42,333 bases of DNA, from positions 1-42,333 of IMG/VR virus record IMGVR_UViG_3300002334_000047, one strand, 5' to 3'. The notes beneath the pieces were generated by a model that worked only from the letters and a program-made list of their open reading frames with translations, searched no databases and had not been told where the DNA came from. The translations under genes and the position numbers were made by a program. Source of the DNA: a virus. This document shows positions 24,432 through 32,663 of the stretch, in pieces (position 1 is the first letter of the stretch; every line of letters begins with the position of its first letter).

Positions 24432-26455
24432 TGGCTTTGGTTATACCTAAATCAGTTGGTGGTGATGTTGATATAAATCTACCTCAACAGAGAGTTGAAC
24501 CTATCGAAGCTAGGGCAAGTAGTTTGGTAATTCCTGCTTCTGTCGGCGGTGATGCTCCTCCGGTTGTGGCTGATGAGCCAGTCTCTACAATTCCTTTGGC
24601 TAGTTCTTTGGAAGAAATTGGAGCATCCGAGCAACTGAATCAATTATCTATACCATCATTCCTATCAAGCGTTGGTGCAATGTTCACCTTCCAGGATAAT
24701 GAAGTTGGCGACATATTAAAGGATCAATTCCCAGGAACTAAGATTGAGCCTGATGTTGAAGGTAATTTGGTAGCAACTTTTCCAGACGGCAAGCAGTTCG
24801 CTATTAATAAGCCCGGGATTAGCGGCCAAGATATTGTAAAACTCATAGGTTCTATCGGTGCATTTACCCCAGCAGCGAAGGGCGCAACTATTGGCAAAAC
24901 ATTGGTTCAGAAAGTGGTCGCTGGTGTCGCTGGTGCTGGTGCTACTGAAACCGCAATACAAGCCGGACAAGAGGCATTAGGTGCAGAGTTCACGCCTAGT
25001 GATGTTGGGTTGTCTGCCGCTTTAGGTGGGGCTGCTGAAGTGGTTGTTCCCGCTGTCCAGGCAATTAGGCAGGGTCGGCAAGCTAGGCAGATAGGGGCAG
25101 CAGCCGATGAAATCGCACAGGTTGCGCCAACTGTACAGGCTGCACGACAGGCCACAGAAGAGACGGGGATACCATTATTCCAGGCTCAGCAGACAGGTGT
25201 TCCGGCTCAGCTTGAAAAACAATCATTTGTTGCTCAACTTCCAGCAGGTACAAGGTCTGCTGTTGAAGGGCTGAAAACACAGAACAAAGCGGCGGGTGAT
25301 GCGGTAGAAAACTTTATAAATACAATAGCGCCACCTGAAGCGGTAATCACTGGAGCTGACAAGTTCAGAGGTGCAGCACAGGCCGCTGTAGAAAAGGCAA
25401 AAAACATAAGGGCCGAAAAGGCATCACCATTATATAAAGACGCGCTTGAAGCTGGCGCAGATGTAGATCTAACCCCATTAAGAGAGTTTATCAAAACAGA
25501 GCTAAAGGATCTGCCTGCTAGCGGTGAGATTGCAAAAACCCTTGAGAAAGTATCCACACTAACGAAATCAGAGGGCGATCCATCACTAAGGTTGTTGCAT
25601 AACGCCAAAGTAGAGATTGATCAAATGATTAATAAGTTTGGCACTGATTCTCTAGGCAATACAACAAAAGGCAAGGTTACGACTGCAAAAAACATACTGT
25701 TAGATCAAATGGATCTAGCAAGTGACGGATATAAGGCGGCGAGAGAGGCTTTTGCTGATGCGTCTCCGGCAGTAACAAAAATACAGGATTCAATTATAGG
25801 CAAAATTGCTGCACTTGATGACACACAATTAAAACAGGTAAGCGCAAAGATATTTGATCCGGCACAAACTAACCCTCAAGTAATAGCCCAGGCAAAGAAA
25901 GCGATTACAGATGTCGATCCCGATGCATGGAGTCAGATTATCAGAGTTGAGTTAGAAAAGCGGTTAGGGTCAATAAAATCAACTGGTGAAGATTTCAACA
26001 TTGAAAACATTCCCGGTCAGTTATCTAGGGCGCTATTTCCTAACAAAAAAGGTACTGACGTTCTGTTTAATGCGCTAAACCCAGAGCAAAAAAAGAACCT
26101 TACATTTCTTAAAACTGCACTTGGCAGAGCAAAGCAAGGCAGGCCGGGAGGCTCACAGACAGCGGCAAGAGAGGAGATTAAGAAGGAGTTAAGGGGCGGA
26201 GTCGTTCAAGGTATCAGGAACTTTTTCGATAAGCCGATTAGCTCTTTGGCCGGAACTGGCATAAGCACATTAACGGGTGCTGGGGCTGAAGCGGCATTTA
26301 ACAGTAGGGTTGCAGCCCTATCCAAAGCTCTATTTGATCCGACTTGGAAAGCTGAAATGAAACAACTGAGAGCGCTTGGCACAAATAGCCCAGCAGCAGC
26401 ACGAGCCATGACGCAATTACTTGATGACATTACGATTTCAGAGGGAAAACAATAA
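24431..26455 (+). CDS. Ejection protein, P22 gp16-like
   Basis: A 674-residue protein (P22 gp16 is 609). Two similar N-terminal segments (LVIPKSVGGDV at 3 and LVIPASVGGDA about 30 on) precede a hydrophobic Ala/Gly segment around residues 140-205 that could enter the membrane. Long helices follow (about 215-590). Position between the gp20-like gene and tailspike matches P22. Likely the inner-membrane component of the ejection apparatus. Confidence 0.7.
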   Translation: MALVIPKSVGGDVDINLPQQRVEPIEARASSLVIPASVGGDAPPVVADEPVSTIPLASSLEEIGASEQLNQLSIPSFLSSVGAMFTFQDNEVGDILKDQFPGTKIEPDVEGNLVATFPDGKQFAINKPGISGQDIVKLIGSIGAFTPAAKGATIGKTLVQKVVAGVAGAGATETAIQAGQEALGAEFTPSDVGLSAALGGAAEVVVPAVQAIRQGRQARQIGAAADEIAQVAPTVQAARQATEETGIPLFQAQQTGVPAQLEKQSFVAQLPAGTRSAVEGLKTQNKAAGDAVENFINTIAPPEAVITGADKFRGAAQAAVEKAKNIRAEKASPLYKDALEAGADVDLTPLREFIKTELKDLPASGEIAKTLEKVSTLTKSEGDPSLRLLHNAKVEIDQMINKFGTDSLGNTTKGKVTTAKNILLDQMDLASDGYKAAREAFADASPAVTKIQDSIIGKIAALDDTQLKQVSAKIFDPAQTNPQVIAQAKKAITDVDPDAWSQIIRVELEKRLGSIKSTGEDFNIENIPGQLSRALFPNKKGTDVLFNALNPEQKKNLTFLKTALGRAKQGRPGGSQTAAREEIKKELRGGVVQGIRNFFDKPISSLAGTGISTLTGAGAEAAFNSRVAALSKALFDPTWKAEMKQLRALGTNSPAAARAMTQLLDDITISEGKQ

Positions 26456-29073
26456 TGGCTACACGCTTAGTATTACCGTTCGCCGATGTAGGTTCAGGTA
26501 TAAAGCCAGCAGATGGAGCTCAACTTTTCTTCTCAGACACAGGGCTCCCATTTTCAACAAATCCACGACCAACATTTCCTACCGATAATGAAGCAGGAAC
26601 GCCAAACGCTAATCCTGTGATAGCAGATAGCAAAGGCGTATTTGCTGCTATTTATATATCTGGATCTTATCGGCTTGTACTGAAAGACAAAAACAATGTT
26701 CAGATATTTTCTGAGGATAATGTCATACAGACTGCAACAAGCCAGTCATCATCAATGACATACAACCAGGGCGGAACAGGGGCGGTAGATACAACAGTGT
26801 CGGATAAGCTGGGCGAGTCCGTAAGCGTTGCCGACAAAATGACAGCAGCAGAAAGAACAGATGTCTCTACCAATGCGGAAACTCTCGATGTTGGCGCGGC
26901 GATTACAGCAGCACAAGCCGATGTTGGCGCGGCGGGTAAAATACTGTTTACTCCTGGTACATACAGAGTCGATGTGACCAGTGCAACGTTAACAATCACC
27001 TCTGGCGTTGAGTTTATGCCGGGGGCTAAGATTTCAATTTACCGCACATCAGGAACTAATCGCCTTGATATACGCGGAACTGTAGAGCATGAATGTACGC
27101 AATTTATTGATATTACAAACGTCTACGCAACTTTGGCTTTGTGGAATACCGCATGGAATGCGAACGGCACTAACCTACCAATCACGTTTGGCTTTGGAGC
27201 GAGTACTTATAACCAATTTGACAGAGTACCAGTTACCTTATGCCCTCAGAACTTTGGGGCTATCGGGATTACTGGCAACGATGACTCGTTAGCTTGGCAA
27301 GTTTGTTCTGATATGCATAAGCATATGGTGCTTATGACTAACCATGATGTAAGCCAAGTTACGTTACGCGGCAATGAGTTGGTATATCACCAGAACGGCC
27401 GAAAATTGTTAGGGGTTCCTGCTGGTGTAGATCTAAGCTCTATTTTAGAGATTAAATGTGGATTCTCAAAGCTTCATGACCTTAGAGTCGATGCGCAAAA
27501 GTCACAGTTTTACCAGTGTGGTATTCATTGGTACACCAACGACTTAAATATTTTTTTCCCAGGCCAGAACGATATACGGGGAATGTATGTAGAGCAATGT
27601 TACCTAGGACTTTGTATTGGTGGTTTGCCAAGCCAGACGGTGTTTGCAGCGCAAAGCACTGTAGTAACCGCACCATTAGCTACTGACGCACCACTTTCTG
27701 AAAGTGTAGTTTATGATTGTCATAGTATCGATTGTTTAGCATCGATCATGGGTAATCAGCCCAACGGCAAAATTAAGTTTGTTGGTGGTGGCATATCACA
27801 ACCCAATATAACGGGTTACTCAGCTCCGGCTGGTGGCAGGGCCACGTTAGCACTGGCTAATTATTCTTTACTAGATGTCAGGTTTCCCGGTACTGAAATA
27901 GTATTTTCTGCATCTAACATTAATAGCCAGGATATTACAGATACAATTCCGTTTGCGACACTTCAAGGCGGATCACTGATATTTACTGGCTGTGATATGG
28001 AGCCAAGCACACAGATCAGAGTTAAAGCATATACAGGGACATACGCATCAAATGGGTCGACTAATGCAGGTAAGACCTTCTTTGCGGATTCTTATTTAGA
28101 GATAACCAATCCTACTAACTTTGGGTGTAATGTTGGTCTTGATGAGCCTGTTATTGTCATTGATGACAAAGCTAACGGGATGATAATTATACACGCCAGC
28201 AAGCCGGGTTTTGGCTCCGGGCAATTTGGTAACAGAACAGCTCCTTTCATGATGGTGACAGATACATTTACAGGATTGGACGCGAGCGCAACACAGGCTG
28301 AAATAATAGCAGCATCAACGATATTCATTAACCCTTACATTGGGATTAGGGTGTCTGACTCTGCATTCAGGGATTTGAACCCTCGTTCGATAGCTAGCTC
28401 TATTGCTGGGATATTCAAAGGCCTACCGAATGTTGATATTCGCGGCACTGAATTTGTAGGCGCGACTAACTTAGATTTGGTTGCCCCTGCTGATGATCCA
28501 GCTATCCCATCAACCATAACCAAATTTGTACAAGCGAAAGGATCGAGATCTGTCTTTGCTGGAGTTGCTGATCCTACTGGTATCGTTTTAGCAACAAATA
28601 TTGGTAACGGTGTAACAGATGGCGGGTGGACAGCGGCGGTTTCTGGCACCGCATCGGCAGGAAATGTAACGGTTGCGGGTGGGCCTGTAATAATCGGTGA
28701 TGATATTACCGACACGACGCCTACAAGGATCACTGACGCAATAAGGCTCTCTGCTGGCAACGCCACTGCCTCTCTAACTTCTTCGCTGTTTGGGGTTGAG
28801 CCTGGTAAAACTTACCTGCTGACCTATGCAATAAGAACAAATACGGGATCGCCCGGTAATAACACCCATATAGGCCGTATCAAATCCTTTGATATTGATG
28901 GCGTATTTTTATCTGACGATGACCCGGTAGTAGTATTTGAATCAAATCTGGAATCAGGGTGGCAGCATATACTTGTTGCTGGTAAAACAGATGTTAACGC
29001 AGGAAAGGCGGCCTTATTCTTATACGTTGAGAGTACAGCCAGTGTTGATATAACAATGATAGATTTGTTTTGA
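26455..29073 (+). CDS. Tailspike with P22-type head-binding domain
   Basis: An 872-residue tailspike (P22 gp9 is 667). Residues 1-90 are a head-binding-like domain: LPFADVGSGIKPADGAQLFF, then NANPVIADSKGVFAAIYI and YRLVLKDKNNVQIFSEDNV, a common podovirus anchor. After a linker, a right-handed beta helix likely spans about 150-690. The last 170 residues form a beta sandwich resembling carbohydrate-binding modules (GVEPGKTYLLTYAIRTNTGS). It probably binds, and may cut, a surface polysaccharide; I see no diagnostic catalytic residues. Confidence 0.88.
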   Translation: MATRLVLPFADVGSGIKPADGAQLFFSDTGLPFSTNPRPTFPTDNEAGTPNANPVIADSKGVFAAIYISGSYRLVLKDKNNVQIFSEDNVIQTATSQSSSMTYNQGGTGAVDTTVSDKLGESVSVADKMTAAERTDVSTNAETLDVGAAITAAQADVGAAGKILFTPGTYRVDVTSATLTITSGVEFMPGAKISIYRTSGTNRLDIRGTVEHECTQFIDITNVYATLALWNTAWNANGTNLPITFGFGASTYNQFDRVPVTLCPQNFGAIGITGNDDSLAWQVCSDMHKHMVLMTNHDVSQVTLRGNELVYHQNGRKLLGVPAGVDLSSILEIKCGFSKLHDLRVDAQKSQFYQCGIHWYTNDLNIFFPGQNDIRGMYVEQCYLGLCIGGLPSQTVFAAQSTVVTAPLATDAPLSESVVYDCHSIDCLASIMGNQPNGKIKFVGGGISQPNITGYSAPAGGRATLALANYSLLDVRFPGTEIVFSASNINSQDITDTIPFATLQGGSLIFTGCDMEPSTQIRVKAYTGTYASNGSTNAGKTFFADSYLEITNPTNFGCNVGLDEPVIVIDDKANGMIIIHASKPGFGSGQFGNRTAPFMMVTDTFTGLDASATQAEIIAASTIFINPYIGIRVSDSAFRDLNPRSIASSIAGIFKGLPNVDIRGTEFVGATNLDLVAPADDPAIPSTITKFVQAKGSRSVFAGVADPTGIVLATNIGNGVTDGGWTAAVSGTASAGNVTVAGGPVIIGDDITDTTPTRITDAIRLSAGNATASLTSSLFGVEPGKTYLLTYAIRTNTGSPGNNTHIGRIKSFDIDGVFLSDDDPVVVFESNLESGWQHILVAGKTDVNAGKAALFLYVESTASVDITMIDLF

Positions 29074-29375
29074 TGACGCTAAGCGAGAAGCAAAGAGAAT
29101 TCACGTTTATGATCGGCCTACTTATACAGAGGGCTTATGATACAGGCTATGAGCTTACGTTTGGTGACGCTTACGCTAAAACTGGTCATCGCACTGGCTC
29201 TCTTCACTATGATCGCCTTGCGGTTGATTTCAATTTGTTTAAGGATGGCAAATACCTCACTGAGACAGCGGATCATCTGCCATTGGGTGAGTTTTGGGAG
29301 CAGATCGGCGGTACGTGGGGTGGTCGATTTAATGATGGTAACCATTATTCTTTGGAACATGGTGGGATGAAATGA
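29073..29375 (+). CDS. Endolysin, M15-type peptidase
   Basis: A 100-residue zinc peptidase. ATG 29073 overlaps the tailspike stop (TGATG). The M15 signature is clear: S-x-H at SLHYDRLAVD gives ligands His45 and Asp52, and WGGRFNDGNHYSLEH supplies the third, probably His91. Such enzymes cut the peptide cross-links of peptidoglycan at host lysis. Neighbouring holin-like genes support a lysis role. Confidence 0.85.
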   Translation: MTLSEKQREFTFMIGLLIQRAYDTGYELTFGDAYAKTGHRTGSLHYDRLAVDFNLFKDGKYLTETADHLPLGEFWEQIGGTWGGRFNDGNHYSLEHGGMK

Positions 29376-29851
29376 GTGTATTTAGTAAGTTAGCAAACTT
29401 TGTCGGCGGTTCACTATTCAAAGAAATAAAAGACGGCGTTATGTCGTACTTTCCACCTGATATGAACCCACAGGAAAAGGCCGAAGCAGAGTTAAAGATA
29501 CAGGAGTTTCTCCACAGAAAGCAAATTGAAGCCAATGAAATACTCAATGACTCAGCTAAGCAGCTAGATAAACGAATAGCAGAGCAGGAGGGTACAGCCA
29601 GTGATCTTAAAGCGCTTCCTTGGCTTGGTAGACCGATATTGTTCTTGCGTGGCTTACAGCGGCCTTTATGGGGTTTTGCCACAATGTACATGGATAATAA
29701 GTGGTTCTTTGGCGGGGAAAGTTTTAGCGAGCAGCAAGAGACAGCAATGATTGTAATTAATATGCTGGTGCTGGGGTTCTTGTTTGGAGAGAGAGCTATT
29801 AAGAATTTAGAGCCATTGATAGTAAAGGTGTTTGCTAAAGGCAAAGACTAA
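29372..29851 (+). CDS. Holin, GTA_holin_3TM-like
   Basis: A 159-residue protein. The amphipathic start and charged helix (NPQEKAEAELKIQEF, about 31-70), then a linker and hydrophobic helices (about 90-110 and 125-145), match the 3TM holin family: EKA-rich helix, R-P motif (LQRPLWGFATMYMDN), C-terminal GERAIKNLEPL. It overlaps the endolysin gene by four bases. Holins time lysis by opening the inner membrane. Its 3' end overlaps the convergent gene by four bases. Confidence 0.75.
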   Translation: MSVFSKLANFVGGSLFKEIKDGVMSYFPPDMNPQEKAEAELKIQEFLHRKQIEANEILNDSAKQLDKRIAEQEGTASDLKALPWLGRPILFLRGLQRPLWGFATMYMDNKWFFGGESFSEQQETAMIVINMLVLGFLFGERAIKNLEPLIVKVFAKGKD

Positions 29852-30111
29852 TCGTCAGCTTCATCATTCTTTAATTGGCGTCTAATTTTAATTGCTGTCG
29901 AGATAGCATTCAGAATCATGACTATCCCGGTTGCCGATGCTGCGAATATTGCAGCCATTACGCTTAAATCATTCATTGTAAAGGCGCTTGTTGCCTCTGC
30001 CGTTGCTGCTGTTACTCCAGCCCCGGTTGTTACTACTGCTGCTATTGTGGTCTTCGTGTCAAACATCGATTGAATTATATGGGGGCCATGCTCTTTTATC
30101 GCGTCTAACAT
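29848..30111 (-). CDS. Second holin-like membrane protein
   Basis: An 87-residue minus-strand protein with ribosome site AAGG. Two hydrophobic helices (about 20-42 and 47-72: NDLSVMAAIFAASATGIVMI) and a charged C-terminus (KIRRQLKNDEADD) are typical of two-TM holins or antiholins. It ends tail-to-tail against the 3TM holin. Whether it is a partner or antagonist cannot be told from sequence. Confidence 0.65.
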   Translation of the reverse strand: MLDAIKEHGPHIIQSMFDTKTTIAAVVTTGAGVTAATAEATSAFTMNDLSVMAAIFAASATGIVMILNAISTAIKIRRQLKNDEADD

Positions 30112-30239
30112 TATTTATCCTTATCTCTTCGGTCAATACCACCAGAATCAGGTAGCTTAGATTGTCGATCTTCTATCTTGAAACGCTTCAATGCACGCGA
30201 AATAAGCAGCCGAATTACGAATAAGCTTAACCAGATCAT
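30111..30239 (-). CDS. Out-of-frame overlapping membrane microprotein
   Basis: A 42-codon ORF mostly nested in the +1 frame of the 3' part of the membrane-protein gene 30157-30651 and continuing past its end. It has one N-terminal hydrophobic helix (MIWLSLFVIRLLI) and a hydrophilic charged tail (SKLPDSGGIDRRDKDK). The stop overlaps the holin-like ATG (TAATG), as between genuine coupled genes. No good ribosome site of its own, so confidence is moderate. Confidence 0.45.
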   Translation of the reverse strand: MIWLSLFVIRLLISRALKRFKIEDRQSKLPDSGGIDRRDKDK

Positions 30240-30651
30240 CCCATACTGTAGAAACATTAACAGGTCGTCCATCTTTCACCATTAAAGCAGCAAGTTGTAA
30301 AGCTATAACTATCTTTTCGGGTGTCACTCTCATCACAAAAGCATCCTCTAGACCTAGATTATAGGTCAAAAAACCAACCGAGTCGATAATTGCCAAAGCT
30401 GCTTCGGTTAGGCATAGCAATAGCATCATCATGGTGAATCTGTTTAGCATCAACAAACACGCAATGAATACCGGGGAGCTGGCTATATTCCATACAAAGT
30501 ACGATGGATCATTGGCAAATATGTGATTCATGCTTAACGCGACACAGTAGAATGCACAAAATAATGAGACTGCAGCCTGATTAGACCATTGCTTATCTTG
30601 AGTGATAAACATGGCCCATACAGCTACGGCAAAAGGAGCCGCATTGATCAC
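30157..30651 (-). CDS. Multi-pass membrane protein (GTG start)
   Basis: A 164-residue protein starting at GTG 30651, which overlaps the preceding stop as GTGA. Three to four hydrophobic helices lie between residues 4 and 95 (FVWNIASSPVFIACLLMLNR, TMMMLLLCLTEAALAIID). The remainder is amphipathic and cytosolic-looking. No family recognised. Its position beside holin-like genes suggests a lysis or membrane accessory. Confidence 0.65.
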   Translation of the reverse strand: MINAAPFAVAVWAMFITQDKQWSNQAAVSLFCAFYCVALSMNHIFANDPSYFVWNIASSPVFIACLLMLNRFTMMMLLLCLTEAALAIIDSVGFLTYNLGLEDAFVMRVTPEKIVIALQLAALMVKDGRPVNVSTVWDDLVKLIRNSAAYFACIEAFQDRRSTI

Positions 30652-30758
30652 GCGGTTTTCTTCTTCTGCTTAGTTTTGGCTCGGGCAACCTTCTGTTTCT
30701 TTGGTGTTGGTTTAGCCTTGGTTGTTTTTGGTGCGTTATTACTTGGTACTCTTGGCAT
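30648..30758 (-). CDS. 36-residue Lys-rich basic protein
   Basis: A short ORF of strongly basic, low-complexity composition: Pro/Asn start, then repeated Lys-Thr-Ala-Gln units (TKAKPTPKKQKVARAKTK). Both ends overlap neighbours (the upstream gene by 20 bases; GTGA with the downstream start), which supports reality. It may bind nucleic acid or a membrane surface; unrecognised. Confidence 0.5.
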   Translation of the reverse strand: MPRVPSNNAPKTTKAKPTPKKQKVARAKTKQKKKTA

Positions 30759-30969
30759 TTATCAATTCCTCGTAAAAATCAGATGGTGTTTTGAATATCA
30801 GGTAGCCAGTTTTTTCATCCTTTTTACCTGTACCTACAAACTCGCTAAAGTCGTCACACGTGTTAACGAGCGCAGTAACATTATAAACGCATGTTTTACT
30901 GTTGTCATAATACGAGCCCATAGCGCGTTTGATTGCGTTGAGTAGGTGCATGTCTTGTGGGTCATTCAT
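30739..30969 (-). CDS. Hypothetical protein
   Basis: A 76-residue protein; ATG 30969 overlaps the upstream stop (ATGA). NDPQDMHLLNAIKRAMGSYY, then KTGYLIFKTPSDFYEELINA, suggests a small helical protein with a short beta hairpin. Unknown; located directly after the HslV-like peptidase and coupled to it. Confidence 0.6.
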   Translation of the reverse strand: MNDPQDMHLLNAIKRAMGSYYDNSKTCVYNVTALVNTCDDFSEFVGTGKKDEKTGYLIFKTPSDFYEELINAKSTK

Positions 30970-31391
30970 ATCTTCACCTTTATCGTTCTAACTCTGCCAC
31001 CAGTGTAAACGTCACGTTTTATGGCCATTCCGACAGCCTCTTTCGCGGTTGCCCCCATATCCATTGCTGTAATCGCATGAAGATCACCACTTCCAAATGC
31101 GTAATGTTCACTAGTGTTGTATTTAATTGCAACCATGGTTTTATCGAATCCGCATTCCCATAAAACACCATCTTTATCAATTACTAAGCCGTATGCTTGA
31201 GGCTCAAAATCTATCACATCACCAAACCATGATTTTATTATCGCGCTAACATCATCAAGACGACCGCACAGAATAAACGTGACGCCATCCTTTACTGTTG
31301 ATTTTTCCACGTTATCACCTGAAATAATAGAGCCCCGAGTCTGCCTACTGTCATAAGCAATAACGCCATCCTTATAAGCTATCGTTGTCAT
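30966..31391 (-). CDS. HslV/proteasome-like Ntn-hydrolase peptidase
   Basis: A 141-residue protein with HslV topology. After removal of Met it would begin T-T-I-A, as HslV begins T-T-I-V with Thr1 as nucleophile. An Asp near residue 13 (VIAYDSRQT) and a Lys near 29 (GDNVEKS) fall where HslV has Asp17 and Lys33. AFGSGDLHAITAMDMGATAK, then a helix ending in YTGG, matches the IGSGG..A..AA region and C-terminal helix. Expected reaction: threonine-type peptide hydrolysis in an oligomeric chamber. No HslU-type ATPase is encoded, so it may work alone or borrow a host unfoldase. Confidence 0.75.
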   Translation of the reverse strand: MTTIAYKDGVIAYDSRQTRGSIISGDNVEKSTVKDGVTFILCGRLDDVSAIIKSWFGDVIDFEPQAYGLVIDKDGVLWECGFDKTMVAIKYNTSEHYAFGSGDLHAITAMDMGATAKEAVGMAIKRDVYTGGRVRTIKVKI

Positions 31392-31579
31392 TCTTCATCT
31401 ACTCCAACTAGTGGTACGTCTTGCCATTCGGTCATTGCGTAGCCATGCTTAGCATGACGAAACTGTAGAATCCTATAGGTTTCAATTACTGCCCTTGTTT
31501 GTGAACCGAAAACACCAGGATGAACAGGTTGATGTACCTCTCTTTCCTTCTCTTTGAATCTCAGTTCAATATTACTCAT
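31388..31579 (-). CDS. Hypothetical small protein
   Basis: A 63-residue protein coupled (ATGA) to the HslV-like gene downstream. It is charged at the N-terminus (NIELRFKEKEREVHQPVHPG) with an aromatic-rich centre (TYRILQFRHAKHGYAMTEWQ). Similar short proteins occur beside terminase or protease genes in phages but I cannot name the family. It could be an adaptor for the peptidase. Confidence 0.6.
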   Translation of the reverse strand: MSNIELRFKEKEREVHQPVHPGVFGSQTRAVIETYRILQFRHAKHGYAMTEWQDVPLVGVDEE

Positions 31580-32040
31580 ATAACCACCTCAATCACTTCA
31601 GTCCACTTACCTTCAGCGCCTTTTCCATCCACAGCCATGACCTGTGAAAGCCACGCTCCAAGCTCTAAGTCTCTAAGTATGACTGCTTGCTTGTTACCCG
31701 GTACGATTACAGTACGCTTGTTACTACTACCTTTTTTCCAATATGATAGAACGTAATGATCTATCGGGCCGCCATCAGGTACTCCCCAGCTCATGGTTAC
31801 AGCACCGACAGTTGGCTTGATCCACTTCACTAAGATATCTGGGCGGTGAATAACTACGTCACATTTGCACTGATTAGATAGGTTAGACCCACCATTGATA
31901 ACCTTCTCAAGCTTTCGAATATCCTCCTTTACCACTACCCTATCAATTGATAGGTAATATGAGCTACTTGAAACGGATGTCTCAGCCCTGGATGCACCGC
32001 ACATAAACAGGCAGGCTATTAATATGATTAGGTCTCGCAT
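31576..32040 (-). CDS. Secreted fibronectin type III-like protein
   Basis: A 154-residue protein with a signal peptide (MRDLIILIACLFMCGASRAE; a Cys at 14 leaves a lipoprotein possible). Residues about 62-154 read as one FN3 domain: PTVGAVTMSWGVPDGGPIDH, YVLSYWKKGSS, then AVILRDLELGAWLSQVMAVD with the typical G-A-W-L-S-Q-V-x-A-V-D strand. Exported FN3 proteins bind carbohydrates or proteins. Unusual in a DNA-metabolism/lysis operon; a superinfection or envelope role is inference. Confidence 0.65.
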   Translation of the reverse strand: MRDLIILIACLFMCGASRAETSVSSSSYYLSIDRVVVKEDIRKLEKVINGGSNLSNQCKCDVVIHRPDILVKWIKPTVGAVTMSWGVPDGGPIDHYVLSYWKKGSSNKRTVIVPGNKQAVILRDLELGAWLSQVMAVDGKGAEGKWTEVIEVVI

Positions 32041-32201
32041 AATTTCACCATCTGAATAGTTTGATTTGCAAACGGCTTATCATCACCTTTAAATCTTAGA
32101 GATGTGGTTATGTAGATGTCTTTACCTTTACAGACCTGCTCCACCTCGATAAGCAGGTTCTCTCGTATAACCTTTTTTAGATACTCTGCGTCATTGCTCA
32201 T
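32028..32201 (-). CDS. Hypothetical small protein
   Basis: A 57-residue ORF, ATG 32201, overlapping the next gene by 13 bases. SNDAEYLKKVIRENLLIEVE, then two beta strands (KDIYITTSLRFKGDD), reads as a small alpha/beta protein. Coding is supported by tight packing with genes on both sides; function unknown. Confidence 0.55.
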   Translation of the reverse strand: MSNDAEYLKKVIRENLLIEVEQVCKGKDIYITTSLRFKGDDKPFANQTIQMVKLCET

Positions 32202-32204
32202 GCG

Positions 32205-32378
32205 TCACCATCCCCTCTTTGCTTTGCGCATCTTCTGTTCGCCTTTTTGTATCTTGTCGCCTTCTCGGTATCCGGTTTCAAGCTTGTTGGGCTCAGATCT
32301 AACCTCTCTCATTAACGCGCCCCACGGAACGCTATTACAGACCAGGACATAAGGTGTACATTTTCTTTCGTCATACAT
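32205..32378 (-). CDS. Hypothetical small basic protein
   Basis: A 57-residue protein; ATG 32378 is chosen because it lies one base after the upstream stop with GGGAG ahead, whereas the longer frame begins with TTG. Beta-like start (CTPYVLVCNSVPWGALM) and a Lys/Arg-rich end (KGEQKMRKAKRGW). Unrecognised. Confidence 0.55.
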   Translation of the reverse strand: MYDERKCTPYVLVCNSVPWGALMREVRSEPNKLETGYREGDKIQKGEQKMRKAKRGW

Positions 32379-32379
32379 A

Positions 32380-32622
32380 TCAATCACCACTCCCTGCACC
32401 GATAAATCCAGCAATCTTGCCGCACTTAGGACAAGGTATACCGTTTTTACGCCAAGACTCTAATTCAGCCTCACCTATGCAATGAACTTGAAAGCTATGA
32501 CCGCACGCCGCATCACCACCTCCATGATGAATAAGCGCATTATCCGTAAGCCCTTGTTTCTCCTCTGGTGATACAGCGGTACCCATCATTCCGTTGAATT
32601 CATCTGCGTCTTTTTGGTTCAT
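32380..32622 (-). CDS. Small zinc-binding protein
   Basis: An 80-residue protein with a C-x-x-C knuckle (IPCPKCGKIAGF, about 63-74) and an upstream His/Cys pair (CGHSFQVHC, about 40-48), so one zinc site is likely. The N-terminus is acidic helix. Unknown function; it sits directly downstream of the DNA methyltransferase gene. Confidence 0.65.
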   Translation of the reverse strand: MNQKDADEFNGMMGTAVSPEEKQGLTDNALIHHGGGDAACGHSFQVHCIGEAELESWRKNGIPCPKCGKIAGFIGAGSGD

Positions 32623-32663
32623 GCCTTTAGCTCCCGGTAGTGTTATCTGTTGTTCTGCTTATT

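Noticed and set aside
28335-28766. 143-residue minus-strand ORF
   Set aside because: Antisense to the tailspike, low-complexity Val/Pro/Ala composition, no start signal.
29329-29844. 171-residue minus-strand ORF
   Set aside because: Fully antisense to the endolysin end and the 3TM holin, both of which have family features.
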